A stretch of 64,000 bases of DNA from Pomphorhynchus laevis (Eukaryota > Acanthocephala > Palaeacanthocephala > Echinorhynchida > Pomphorhynchidae), in the NCBI GenBank assembly GCA_012934845.2, contig WNNJ02000145.1, positions 1 to 64,000 on the forward strand, in the 5' to 3' direction. Position 1 is the stretch's first letter, and each line of letters begins with the position of its first letter. Below are positions 10,997-21,420 of this stretch, piece after piece. The notes below the pieces were generated by a model. That model was not told the DNA's origin and did not search any database. It was given only the letters and a program-made list of their open reading frames with translations. The translations under genes and the position numbers were made by a program.

Positions 10997-12999
10997 ATAA
11001 TTTATTATCTTAATTTAGTAATTACCCAACCGAGATTATGTTCAATTGATTACAATCATATACAGCTTTAATATACATGCAAAGTTAAGCAAAAATATTT
11101 TTTACCCACAAATTTTATGTTACGATGTGATGTTTTCAAAATTAATATTTTAAATTAATTTGAAAAAGTTCTCGAATATGAATGGGACAAACTGCTTTAT
11201 CATTAACTAGCTCCTATAGTAAAATCAATTTCTGAAGAGTTATGCGCATTTATTTAGTAGATTGAATTTGGTGATCTACTTATCGGAATTAGTAGAGGGT
11301 AGGTTAGTATTGGCTCTAACATAATCTTAACGAATTGCAGCTCGTGTGGTAAAGTCAATGGGATTACAATTCGGTCAGGTGATTACTTGTTCTTTAGCTT
11401 GTTAACAGTTATTACACTTTCATGTCAGTAAATTTAGAATAGATTCTATATGGTCTGCTATATAGGCATAATACCAGGTAATATTAGCACCTTTCGGCAT
11501 AAAAAAGGTTTGGAAGTTTAAAAGTTGTCCATTATGAGAATAATGGTAACTTACTGACGAATTTGGAAAAAGAAATATTCTTCACGAATCACAGTGTAAA
11601 CTCCTCTGCTATTTATAAATCTCATATTTCACAAGAAAATAAAACGTTATGTACAGTTTCGAATCACATTCTCAAAATGTTGTATTTTGCATTTATATAG
11701 TTTTTAATAAGGATTACATTATCAAACGTATTTGGCAGGTCAACAAAAATGACGTAGCAAAACGATGAGAAGATATCATTCTAAAAACATCATCTCGATG
11801 TTCGTATATCACAGTCTAAGCTAAATGTCAAAATTCATATTGCTCAACAGGAAGATCAACATGGATTGATTGCAGATGGATTCATTCTAGATAATCTAAA
11901 CGCTGCTAATTATCTAAATGTATTAGCAATTCACTGAATGAGGTAATCGATCATAAGGAGAATTGAAATAGACTAAAAGGAATTATTGATAGATAACAGC
12001 TAATAATTAGCTTAGTAATATAATGTTTGCTTTATTTAGTTTTCGCAATTCCGATAATTCTGTTTACTTTGTCATATAATAATGTCAACTATCGAATTCA
12101 GGTTAACGTTCATGAAATCTCGAACCTAAAAGGATTAAAATATTAAGATTTATTTAAATGAATAAAACTACATGTACAAGACTATGCCCGTATTATGAAG
12201 AGACGTAATATCATAGACCACAATAAATAAAATTCCAAAATTTACTCCGTTTCTAACTTATCGGTTGATAACGAAATCACGCTATAATCAAATGAATCCT
12301 TTTATTTGTGATTAAGTGGCAATCAAAGCGAAGTGGTTTAATGGGTACAGATGTGTCTATATATGAATTAATAATTTATCTTATTTCGCAAATAGGCGAA
12401 ATAAGATAAATCCACCAGTGTTATAATAATGACTTAAATACAAGTGTTTGGACATGTTTCATAACTTAGTTTGGACGTATCTATTGGATTTAATTTTACC
12501 GAGAGAATCTTTAATTTGTGATTAAGTGTATAAGTTACCGCAGTATCAGTTTATCGCTTTCCTTTTATATCAAATCTACGATCAGTAATTCCTACTTAGA
12601 CTGTGACGTGATTCTTCGTCATATTGTGCTTAGCATACACGACTTGTATACCTCGATTAAGCAATCACAACACCTATTAAATTGATTAACAACGTTCGAA
12701 TTTTTGTTGCTAATTTTTGAGCTCTATTCAACTGTGCTCCGAAAGCTAACGAGCTTCAGTTTCATAATTGTATATATTGCTAAAAACCGGAGTTCGATTA
12801 CAAGTAGAGCAGGCTTCCTTATCACTCCTAGACTAGCTTATGGTAGCCGGCGGTACTTATCAGTAGGGTGAACTACCATCAGTAGTGTCGGCTGCCTCGT
12901 GATATTTTAAAAATATAATATAATAAATATAATGGTTATTATAATATATTATCATAAATATAATATAATTATATATAAATATATATAAAATATATATAC
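10997..12999. other. Intergenic sequence, no gene seen
   Basis: Moderately AT-rich and present in both 10-kb units. I find no convincing coding sequence or RNA gene. A perfect hairpin lies at 12374-12411. At 12840-12895 GGTAGCCGGC and GTCGGCTGCC form an imperfect inverted pair that leads into the satellite block. Confidence 0.5.
12374..12411. repeat. Perfect 16-bp inverted repeat
   Basis: ATTTATCTTATTTCGC at 12374-12389 is exactly complementary to 12396-12411, with a 6-nt loop. It is conserved at 46776-46813. No U tract or gene end lies next to it, so I assign no function. Confidence 0.75.
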
Positions 13000-14690
13000 T
13001 AAATGGTATTGCTTGTTAGGCTGGACTTTGATTCACCACTTTCAGTCAACATGTCACTTCGAAACGATCACTTCAGCATCGAAATGATGAGTACCCGGCA
13101 ACACTCATCAGTAGAATGAAGTACTCACTGGTCGTTTCGGTTACCTGTGTGACATTGTGAATAAAGGCGTTTCCGACACTTTGCTTAATTGTCTAAGGCT
13201 TACGCTCTTTACCAGATCGAATTGCTGGCGGACCATCCTTAAACACTAGCCAGAGGTTGTTGCTGAATTGTCGCTGCACTCGTTGGATCCTTAATGGATA
13301 CGGCAGGTATAATAGTAGTGCACGGATGTGCTGAGTAGACAACGGTCCAGGATTTCTTACGAAATACGGCATTTATACTAAATGGTGTTGCTTGATAGAC
13401 TGGACTTCGATTCACAACTTTCAGTCACCATGTCACTTCTAGACAACCAATGAGTACCCGGCTATATATATGTACCCGGCTATATATAATTGAATTGCCA
13501 TTAGAATTGCTATTCGCAATCTCGAGCATCCGATTCAAAAGATACTCGTAAAGTCACATAGAAAGAATTGATCTACTCAATCTCGGTTTCTTACAGTCAA
13601 GCATCCGAAAGTATGATCCTCTGGTTGTTAATGATGGTCTGCATTGCAAATTGTAGGATTTCAGAGCTAACGCCATCCACAATTTAAGCTAGATGTCGTT
13701 TTTAGCATTTTCACAATGTCATAGAGGCAGCCTAAATGGCGTGTGATAGATCATCTTGCTGATGATTTCTGCCGGCTATCACATGGCCTTCTATGAGTGA
13801 CAAGAGTTTGCAGGCTGAAGAATATGCTCGATTCAAACACTTACCGAAATATATATAAAGAAACCCCGGAATGTTGTCTACTTAGCACATCCGTGCACTA
13901 CTATTATACATACCGTATCCATTATGGATGCAATGAGTGCAGCGACAATTCAGCAACAACCTCTGCCTAGTGTTTAAAGATGGTCCGCACAGCAATTCGA
14001 TCTGATAAAGAGCGTAAGTCTCAGACAATTAAGCAGTGTCGGAAACATCTTTATTCACAATGTCACACAGGCAACCGAAACGGCCAGTAAGTACTTCATT
14101 CTACTGATGAGTGTTGCCGCGTAGTAATTGGTAGTCTAGAAGTAACATGGTGACTGAAAGTCGTGAATCAAAGTCCAGTCTAACAAGCAACACCATTTTG
14201 TATAAATGCCTTTTTTTGAAAGAAATCATGAACCGTTATCTACTCAGCACATCTGTGCACTACTATTATATAGAGCGACAAAATATATAGCGACAATTCA
14301 GCAACAACCTCTGCCTAGTGTTTAAGGATGGTCCGCACATTAATTCGATCTGGTAAGGAGAAAAGCAATTCGATCTTGTAATTCGATGCTGTATATATAC
14401 GCATTTGTGCCTTATATAATGAATAACTAGAAGGTCCGCACACGTAACAAGCCATTAAAAACGCGTTCTGCACCAGTGCGTCGCTGAGCATCATGTGGAA
14501 TTGCCTGTGTATTTGTAGTTATCACAAAAGCAGTCGAAACGTGCCCTAACCACTTCATCCGACTAACGAATACTACTTGGTGGTTAGGAAGGTCTCGGAG
14601 TGATACATTAGACTGATTCAGCTAATGATCGAAGTCCAGTTATTTAGCAGCAAATATGGTTTAAAAATCAATCGTAGCCAGCTTTGGCCC
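13000..14690. repeat. Foldback satellite block
   Basis: The stretch 13010-13440 (AAATGGT.TTGCTTGTTAGG..., ...GTAGTGCACGGATGTGCTGAG...) is repeated within itself (13378 onward restarts it). It is mirrored as the reverse complement at about 13860-14215 (CAGCACATCTGTGCACTAC..., ...AACAAGCAACACCATTTTG). A third, diverged part reaches 14660. It is non-coding. Unit 2 contains only its beginning (47402-47845), so this block marks the 3' border of the 10-kb duplication. A fragment also lies at 18150-18230. Confidence 0.75.
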
Positions 14691-14933
14691 CTGGACCACA
14701 GTTTCAAACGATATTTCGCAATAACAATATACAATTGATTATTGCAAGACAACCTTCAGGTCCACAGGCGATCACAAAAGTGATTCGACATTATGATATA
14801 TTAATATTATTAGAGCCTGCCCCTGAATCGCAGAACCATACAGCATTATAGTTGTTACTAATATATAGACTGGGGAAAACCGACATAACTGGGTATTGTA
14901 AACCATCACAGTCCATCAGCAAACAAATCCTTA

Positions 14934-14968
14934 GACCGGTTTCTGCTTATTGAGTTTCATCAGTGGGG
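14934..14968 (-). ncRNA. Hammerhead-ribozyme-like core, inverted unit
   Basis: On the minus strand CCCCA is followed by CTGATGA, a 13-nt stem II region, GAAACCGGTC and TAAGG. Every conserved core base of a hammerhead (C3-A9, G12-A14, A15.1, U16.1, C17) is present. Stem I pairing is weaker in this copy than in the direct ones. Confidence 0.45.
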
Positions 14969-15208
14969 TCCAGATTTAAATAGTGTTAGGGATCCTCCAC
15001 CACAGTTTCGAGGGGTTCATCACAAGGATGATTATTACAATACAACCTTCAAGTCCACAGTCGATCACAATAGTGATTCGGCATTATAATATATGAATAT
15101 AATTAGAGCCTGCCTCCGGATCATCCTTGTGATGGATGTAATAATCATCCTTGTGATGAACGCTTATAAACTGTAGTGGAGGATCCCTGAACACTCTTTA
15201 AATCTGGA

Positions 15209-15248
15209 CCCTACTGATGAAGCGCAATAAGCAGAAGCCGGTCTAGGG
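15209..15248 (+). ncRNA. Hammerhead-ribozyme-like core, unit 1
   Basis: CCCTA-CTGATGA-(13 nt)-GAAGCCGGTC-TAGGG. CCCTA and TAGGG can form stem I. Outside a 4 x 4 internal loop, AATC (before) and GATT (after) add four more pairs. A15.1 is replaced by G, so this unit is probably inactive. Confidence 0.45.
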
Positions 15249-15502
15249 ATTTGATTGCTGATGGTTTGTAATGGTTTCTAAACGCAAGTAATGTCCGTTT
15301 TCCCCGTCTATACATTAGTAACCACTACATAGCCGTATCGTTCAGCGATCCGGCGGCAGACTCTAATAATATTGATATATTATAATGACGAATCACTTTT
15401 GTGATCGCCTGTGGACTTGAATAATGTCTTGTAATAATTATCCTTGTGATGAACTCATCTAAACTGTGGTGGAGGATCCCTGAACACTCTGAAAATCTGG
15501 AC

Positions 15503-15542
15503 CCTTACTAATGAAGCATAATAAACAGAAACCGGTATAGGG
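15503..15542 (+). ncRNA. Hammerhead-ribozyme-like core, unit 2, decayed
   Basis: CCTTA-CTAATGA-(13 nt)-GAAACCGGTA-TAGGG. The invariant G5 is changed to A, which normally abolishes cleavage; the site triplet is GTA. A fossil unit. Confidence 0.4.
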
Positions 15543-15794
15543 ATTTGATCGCTGATACACTGTGATGGTTTCCAATACCGAGTTATGTCCGTTTCCCCCG
15601 TTTACTTATTAGTAACAACTATAATGTCGTATGGCTCTGCGATACGGGACAGGCTCTAATTATATTCATATTTTAAAATGCCGAATCACTTTTTTGATCG
15701 CCTGTAGACTTAAAGGTTGTATTGTAATAATTATCCTTGTGATGAACCTTTCTAAACTGTTGTGAAGGATGCCTGACACTCTGAAAATCTAGAT

Positions 15795-15834
15795 CCTTAC
15801 TGATGAAGCATAATAAACAGAAACCGGTCTAGGG
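15795..15834 (+). ncRNA. Hammerhead-ribozyme-like core, unit 3
   Basis: CCTTA-CTGATGA-(13 nt)-GAAACCGGTC-TAGGG, with the complete catalytic core. Stem I is TAGGG with CCTTA (one mismatch). The following unit is shortened: only about 212 bp to the next core. Confidence 0.45.
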
Positions 15835-16006
15835 ATGCCGTATCGCTCTGCGATCCAGGGGCTGGCTCTAATAATATTTATATATCATAATGACCAATCA
15901 CTTTTGTGATCGCTTCTAGACTTGAAGGTTCTCTTGTACTAATCATCCTTGTGATGAACCCTTCTAAACTGTATTGGAGGATCCCTGAACACTTCTAAAA
16001 TCTGGG

Positions 16007-16046
16007 CCCTACTGATGAAGGTCAATAAGCTGAAACCTGTCCAGGG
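16007..16046 (+). ncRNA. Hammerhead-ribozyme-like core, unit 4
   Basis: CCCTA-CTGATGA-AGGTCAATAAGCT-GAAACCTGTC-CAGGG. The core is complete. Here the first two bases of stem II (A-G) pair with its last two (C-T), and stem III can form A-U and C-G around a two-base loop. It is the best-formed copy of the set. Confidence 0.5.
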
Positions 16047-16300
16047 ATTTGATTGCTGATGAACTGTGATGGTTAACAATACCCAGTTATGTATGTTTTC
16101 CCACGTCTATATATTAGTAACAACTATAATGCCGTATGGCTCTGCAATCCGGGTGTATGCTCTAATAGTATTAATATTTTAAAATGCCGAACCACTTTTG
16201 TAATTGCCTGTAGACTTGAAGGTCGTATTGTAATAATCATCCTGGTGATGAACCATTCTACACTTTGGTGGATGATCACTGAACACTCTTAAAATCTAGA

Positions 16301-16340
16301 TCCTACTGATGAAGCTCAATAATCAGAAACCGGTCTAGGG
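16301..16340 (+). ncRNA. Hammerhead-ribozyme-like core, unit 5
   Basis: TCCTA-CTGATGA-(13 nt)-GAAACCGGTC-TAGGG, with the complete core. It is the last unit of the array before the (TA)n tract. Confidence 0.45.
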
Positions 16341-16395
16341 ATTTGATTGCTGATGGACTGTGATGGTTAATAATACCCAGTTATGTCCATTTTCC

Positions 16396-16397
<2 letters not shown>

Positions 16398-16453
<56 letters not shown>
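16398..16453. repeat. (TA)n microsatellite
   Basis: An uninterrupted TA dinucleotide run of about 56 bp inside the last satellite unit. It interrupts the TCTATATATTAGTAAC segment that is short in the other units. Confidence 0.95.
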
Positions 16454-16456
<3 letters not shown>

Positions 16457-16689
16457 TAACAACTATATATATGCCTTGCCTAGTTTTTTTAAACTAATTA
16501 AATTATATATAAATATAAATATATTTAAATATAATGAGTCCCTTTTGCCCTATATATCGGACTAAAGATATTGTGTCACCAAACCGAAATTAGTATTGCT
16601 AAACCTCATATTCAAATAATTAATTTCATTTAAAATATAATGTATCGAAATATAACGTTGAAATTCAAATACAAATCGTTTTATTAATT

Positions 16690-16905
16690 TTACAGTAAAA
16701 ACAGTAAAAAAGTAAAAATAATATATTCGATAATTGTATGGAGAATCTTCTCATGTAAAATTAGAGCAATCTCAATAAAATGACAAGGAGCGATATAAAT
16801 ATATGCGAATATTGAACAATTGAAGGTAAAAACCATTTCTTCTGTATCAGTTAGCAATAATTTTGTAGAATCATTTCCACTGCAAAGCAAAATCACCTCT
16901 TGACG
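16690..16905 (-). pseudogene. Diverged relative of the secreted-protein exon 1
   Basis: The minus-strand reading QEVILLCSGNDSTKLLLTD, ending FTFNC, matches the exon-1 region DDIISC-NDSTKFCLIDF..IKAFRC of the triplicated secreted gene. The DNA around AATGATTCTACAAAATT also matches. After the second cysteine the similarity fades into AT-rich sequence. No signal peptide or start is found upstream, where stops occur, and no second exon was recognised. It is probably the remnant of a fourth, older family member. Confidence 0.4.
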
Positions 16906-18149
16906 GTTTTACTAAATGCAGTCAAACTATATTCTTAATTGAATTAATTTAATGCATGAAATTTACAGTAAATAAACCGTTTGTTAAATATAAATATTAA
17001 AAAGTTTCTTCTGTTTTATTGACAAATTTAATAATTAATAATTTATTATTGTTAGAAAATACTTAAAGAATCAAATGAAAAAGTAAAAATAAATACTTTT
17101 ACAGTTCAATTAATAAATTAGGAATAAGTTTAATAATTGCATTAAAGTAATTTAAATATAATTAAATAACTTTGAATTTAAATAATATTTCAATATTATT
17201 GAAATATTATCAATGATTACAATGATATCGACGAATATCAATCATAAATACAAAAATGATTTTTTATTAATATATATAGTGTAATATATAAATTATAATA
17301 TATAAATAAACTATGTATTAATATCTTGTTATGAATAATAATACAACTAATACTAGTAACATTAGTAATACAATATAATATAATATAATTACATATAATA
17401 CAATATAATATCCATAGCTATTATAAGATCCAATTCCTCAACAGAATACATCAAATTTGAAACTTTATATAAATATATCAATGCAATACAAAGAGATTTA
17501 ATTTCTGCCCATAAAGATTACAATTTACTCTTTTAATAAAAATAAGAGAGCAACTTTTCTTTACGGTAAACTGATATGTTATCAGTTTCTTTTCATAGTC
17601 CTCAACTCAACACAGCAATGAATGATGTTGTTAATATATAAATGATATATTTAAGGTAATACTAAGATAATTACAAAGTGTATTACTTATTATTCATTTC
17701 TTAAAAGTTTATTTTGAAGCTTAAAAGTTTATTTTGAAGCTTATTATATATTTAGGAGGGAATGTTGTGCATCAGGTTTCGATATGTTTTTCACCGACAT
17801 AGATCACTGTTTTTTCGAACAAATATATAATTTACGTCTAAAAGGATATATAATTTACATTTAAAACCAACTAGTTCGTTGCCAGATATATATTCACCCG
17901 TTGTATGCTTAAAAATAATAATTCTAAAATAATTGAATTTAAAAAAAATTAATAATTTAAAAAAATCAATAATTTTGTAAAACAATTTCAAAATAAATTT
18001 TGAAATTTATTTATTTTTAGTGCTATCATTCGAGCCAAGAACAAATTGAGTTTCATATTTTATAAAGTTTCATAAATATAAAGAAAAAATGAAATTTTAA
18101 TTCAATATATAAGTGGATTCGAATCGCTATTGCTCGAAATTGCACATAG
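16906..18149. other. AT-rich intergenic, no gene seen
   Basis: Very AT-rich DNA with short direct repeats, for example TTAAAAGTTTATTTTGAAGC twice near 17701-17740. Open frames here are low-complexity and unconvincing. Confidence 0.5.
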
Positions 18150-18230
18150 TATTCTATTTAGTCGATTCCCTGAAGTGTTTAAATTGAGCGTATTCTTCAG
18201 CCTGCAAACTCTCGTCACTCCTAGACGTAT
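18150..18230 (-). repeat. Fragment of the 13-kb foldback satellite
   Basis: TTCTTCAGCCTGCAAACTCT and flanks match, as the reverse complement, 13800-13860 (GAGTTTGCAGGCTGAAGAAT). It shows that the satellite sequence was also scattered outside its array, here just downstream of the EGF-type gene. Confidence 0.65.
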
Positions 18231-18530
18231 ATATAAATTAGATATATATTTAAAGTTAATATTAGACTACTTCAAAATATACATACTCCGTTTTCTTAAC
18301 GGGAAGTATGTAAGCTTTTGACTGATAATATACATTATTAAATAAAATATTTTAATATGAACACCTTTAAAAATATTATATAGACTAGGAAAAAGCTAAA
18401 TGTTACCTACAAGATGATTTCTAACAAAATATGGCATAAAATTAATTGAAACTAGATTTTCGTCAAGAGTTTTGATTATATTTATATAAATTATTAAATC
18501 AATTATTTACTTAGTATTTGAGAAATATAC

Positions 18531-19208
18531 CTATTGAATTTAATGGGATTTCACACAGCGTTCCGGTTCGTCCTTCTTTGCAAGTACACAATCCGTCGAG
18601 TTTATTGCAAATTTGGTGATCGTTGCATTTGCAAGGCAAACATTGTCTTCCATAGAAGCCATGTGAACAGGTAAAATCTACGATAAGTTTGATTTTTTAA
18701 TTTACATAAAAGCAGCAATTTTACCTGTATCAGATCCATGCTGTTTTGCTATCAAATGATGATTTGGGTTCTCATCCGCCTTATAATTCTCTGTGATTTC
18801 TTGTTTGCTCACTAATGCAGTGTTTTTGAAAGACACATTAGCTGCTTCGGAAGTATTAATCTCCTTCACGTAATCTCCCGATCCATTTTGCATGCGTACG
18901 AATCTGTCAGTTAAATTGTTTCCAAATATTTTTGAATCGTTATTTTTTCTCAAACTAATTGCACTTGGAAATATATGCGAATTAGTCAGTTGTCCTACCA
19001 GAGGTTGATGTGGGAAGAAAATTAAGAAAACGCACACTGCGGCAACAGAAATGCAGAATAATATTACCGTAGAAATTAAAAGACATGTTAATCTTCTGTA
19101 GAAGATAACTGGATGTACTTTTATAGTCGATGATGGCCGCATTACAACATAGCTGTCATCAAGCAAGTTTTTATTTGACATTGATATTCGCATGTATTCA
19201 GGTTGCAA
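18531..19208 (-). CDS. Type II membrane protein with laminin-type EGF exon, partial
   Basis: Exon 1 (19208-18725) encodes MQPEYMRISMSNKNLLDD..., a cytoplasmic tail of about 40 aa, one hydrophobic segment at about residues 42-66 (LLISTVILFCISVAAVCVFL) and a long ectodomain stem with NLT, NGS, NTS and NVS glycosylation sites. A 47-nt GT-AG intron (18724-18678) joins in phase 1 to exon 2 (18677-18531), which encodes CSHGFYGRQCLPCKCNDH followed by C-x7-C-x-C-x8-C spacing, a laminin-type EGF module. Exon 2 is 147 nt, phase 1-1, and ends at a donor (ATAG|GTATAT). The GFYG..C.PCKCN.H pattern resembles attractin/MEGF8-type modules, but the family is not certain. Further exons are expected below 18530; none was recognised. 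It probably acts in adhesion or signalling at the cell surface. Confidence 0.6.
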
Positions 19209-20296
19209 CTATTCAGTAACTGAACCTTACGTTTAAGACATTTGAGGTATATCGTTAAAGGATTAATTCGAAATAGCTGAACCTAAATAAAATTTACATT
19301 GAACCAAACTTTTATTTGGCTATTCAATACAAGTTGAAGTCACGTAATAGAGCATAAAAAATTTCAATTCCATTGGAAATGGGAAACTACCATTAACCAA
19401 TTGTTCTTATTCAAAATACTTAGCATATTGGCAGTAGGATTTTTAGCAATTAAAAGAAAAACACTAAAACACATTCGAAAAACCCCATGGTACCGAAATT
19501 ACATTTTGCAGAATTGCACATCCCAATTTTTTGATCGCAACAGAGTGTTTTCGACAATAATTGGTAAAATAATCGATTTTTTCAGTTTTGGATATTTTTC
19601 TCAATTTGAAATGCTTGTAATGCTCAAACTGCAAAGTGTGTTTAATACACATTTTAATTGGAAAATTATGAAATTACCACATTTTGCATTTTACCACAAC
19701 ATTTTATATTTCTGTGACCAAAAAAGTAGAAATGTGCAGTGATCATTTAGAATTAGCGATTATCCTATGTTTTGTATTGGAGACAATTGCAGAATTGAAG
19801 ATGAATTTAAGAAGAGAGAATTTATTTCTGTTTTTGACTGAACTATCTTTTTCTCCATTTATGTTTTTGTATTAATAAAATCTTATTATTATGTTTTGAA
19901 TAAACACACTAAATACACAAAGTCGGTACCACCTTATCAATTTTAATATCAATTCGAAACATTCTCAGAATGTTTCGAGTCAAGACCACAAAATAAATTT
20001 CAAATAGAATACCTTTGAAATCGAAAATTCAATGCTATTACATTGTTAAACGTTGTTATTAGTGTTTTTCGGCAATAATATTTTATTTATTTTTATGAGT
20101 TTAATTAAATCAGATTAGCTAACTGAGTTTATGTATTTTGTATTATTTATAAATAAATAATAATGCTGAATAAAGATTATATAATAAATAATTATATAAT
20201 AATAAATAATAAATGCTTGTTATATAAAATTTTATGTAATTTATATCAAGTTTAAATATAACAATTGTAATTTAAAATATAAGTTTATTTGCATTA
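19209..20296. other. 5' flank of EGF-type gene, no other gene seen
   Basis: AT-rich sequence, duplicated at about 29876-30963. Open frames within it do not keep their length between the two copies, so I do not call a gene. Confidence 0.5.
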
Positions 20297-20467
20297 ATAA
20301 TAGAACATGTATCAGAATAAGGATGAGTGATCATCAGTAAGAACTGCTATGCTATTAGGTTTCTGCCACTCAAAACAACACATATCGACCCAACATAGCG
20401 ACGGAGGCAAATGCATACTAATGACGTATTTTCTCCTATGAAATATGATTATCTGGTGCATCTTATT
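20297..20467 (-). repeat. Dispersed repeat P (3' region of Penelope-like family)
   Basis: Read on the plus strand it has TATCAGAATAAGGAT, AACTGCTATGCTATTAGG, CGACCCAACATAGC and ACTAATGACGTATTTTCTCC as landmarks. It lies directly 3' of the Penelope-like coding end. Other copies lie at 26610-26690, 26890-27060, 27900-28090 and 30964-31134. Confidence 0.7.
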
Positions 20468-21420
20468 CTAATACAATGCATATTGTTTATTATCTATCCA
20501 TAAAAATGTTTCGCTTGTAGAATATATAAATTTATTTTTATTATTATTGTGTTGATTTATATATTTTACTATTTTCTGCTTGATGTTATTTTTATAGTAA
20601 CCTAGTTTAAAATATGTATCTATTAAATTATTTAAATGATTTTGAAGAAAACCAATATCGTTACAAATTGTTGCAATTCTTAAAATTTCATTATTTAATG
20701 TATTATATTTTATATTATATGGTATGCATGAATGCTCATGCAAAAATATGTTTCTTGTAAATTTAAATATGTCATCTTTACGATATAAATTAATAGTAGT
20801 TTTAGTTAATGTTAATTTAATGTTTATATCTAGATATATACTTTCTTTATCATCAATATTGGTTTTATTACGTATGAGGCTTTCTGGATTTATTTTTATA
20901 TATTAAATATCTTTATATAATTTAGATTTAGTTTTTACACATTTATGAACAAATTCATATTCTATAAAGCTTAAAAAGAAGTCAGCTATAATTGTGCTAC
21001 TATTACCACCCATTGGAACACCTTTTCTTGTCTAAATATAGATGTCCCTACTTTTAAATAATTTTGATTTATCAAAATATTTAAAGATTCTATTAATTCA
21101 ATTTTATCCATATATTTAAATTTACTTGATGGTTTAATTTTTGTTAGATAGTCGTTATAATTATTATAACATATATATGTATATCTTTTTCCGAATACAA
21201 GGTTAATTAATTTTACTAACGCTTCTTTAGTATCTACTAAATCTAGATTTGTATAAAGCGCACTAAAATCGTATGTATTTTTGAATTACTATTATCTCGC
21301 ATTAAGCCACACTGTATTTGTCCATATATAAGGATGTTGCCACTTTTCAAAATTTTTGATTTGTCAACATATCCAAGGCTTCTATCAATTCAGTAAAAGT
21401 GATATCACTATATAAAGTGA
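20468..21420 (-). mobile_element. AT-rich Penelope-like element fragment, copy 1
   Basis: Pieces of a Penelope-like reverse transcriptase read on the minus strand. FSALYTNLDLVDTKEAL (about 21270) is the motif A region, KGVPMGGNSSTIIADFFLS (about 21030) is motif B, and INLYRKDDIFKFTRNIF followed by ILRIATICNDIGFLQNHL and FKLGY is the thumb region. The FSALYTN and PMG..S...AD signatures are characteristic of Penelope-like rather than LINE RTs. No GIY-YIG domain is seen. It is an old, inactive copy with several breaks. A further diverged scrap of the same region seems to lie at 21290-21420. Confidence 0.7.

Larger units (their letters stand above)
14691..16396. repeat. Tandem satellite, unit about 294 bp, partly inverted
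   Basis: Successive copies of a unit containing ACTGATGAAGC..AATAA..CAGAAACCGGTCTAGGG, then GATGG..TGTGATGGTT, ..CCCAGTTATGTCCGTTTTCC, TAACAACTATAATGCCGTAT, and CACTTTTGTGATCGCCTG. Equivalent points lie at 15214, 15508, 15800, 16012 and 16306: spacing 294, 292, 212 (one shortened unit), 294. About 14700-15115 holds the same unit in reverse, so the array contains an inversion point near 15115. Each unit carries a hammerhead-like core (listed separately). There is no coding capacity. Confidence 0.85.
19070..20735. repeat. 1.67-kb segmental duplication, copy 1
   Basis: It recurs at 29737-31402 (offset about 10667) with few differences. It spans the first codons of the EGF-type gene, its 5' flank, an AT-rich stretch and the 3' part of a Penelope-like fragment. 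The left border lies inside exon 1 of the gene, so the second copy has only the cytoplasmic tail and the start of the membrane segment. Confidence 0.85.

Noticed and set aside
14691-16396. Regularly spaced repeats considered as a CRISPR-like array.
   Set aside because: The unit is about 294 bp and repeats along its whole length, including in inverted orientation; this is satellite DNA in a eukaryotic setting.
17791-18321. Short open frames on both strands near 17.8-18.3 kb considered as host exons.
   Set aside because: One is low-complexity AT sequence; the other contains a fragment of the 13-kb satellite.
19401-19875. Open frames on both strands in the 5' flank of the EGF-type gene.
   Set aside because: The frames change length between the two near-identical copies (113 against 65 codons on the plus strand) and have no recognisable features, so they do not look selected.
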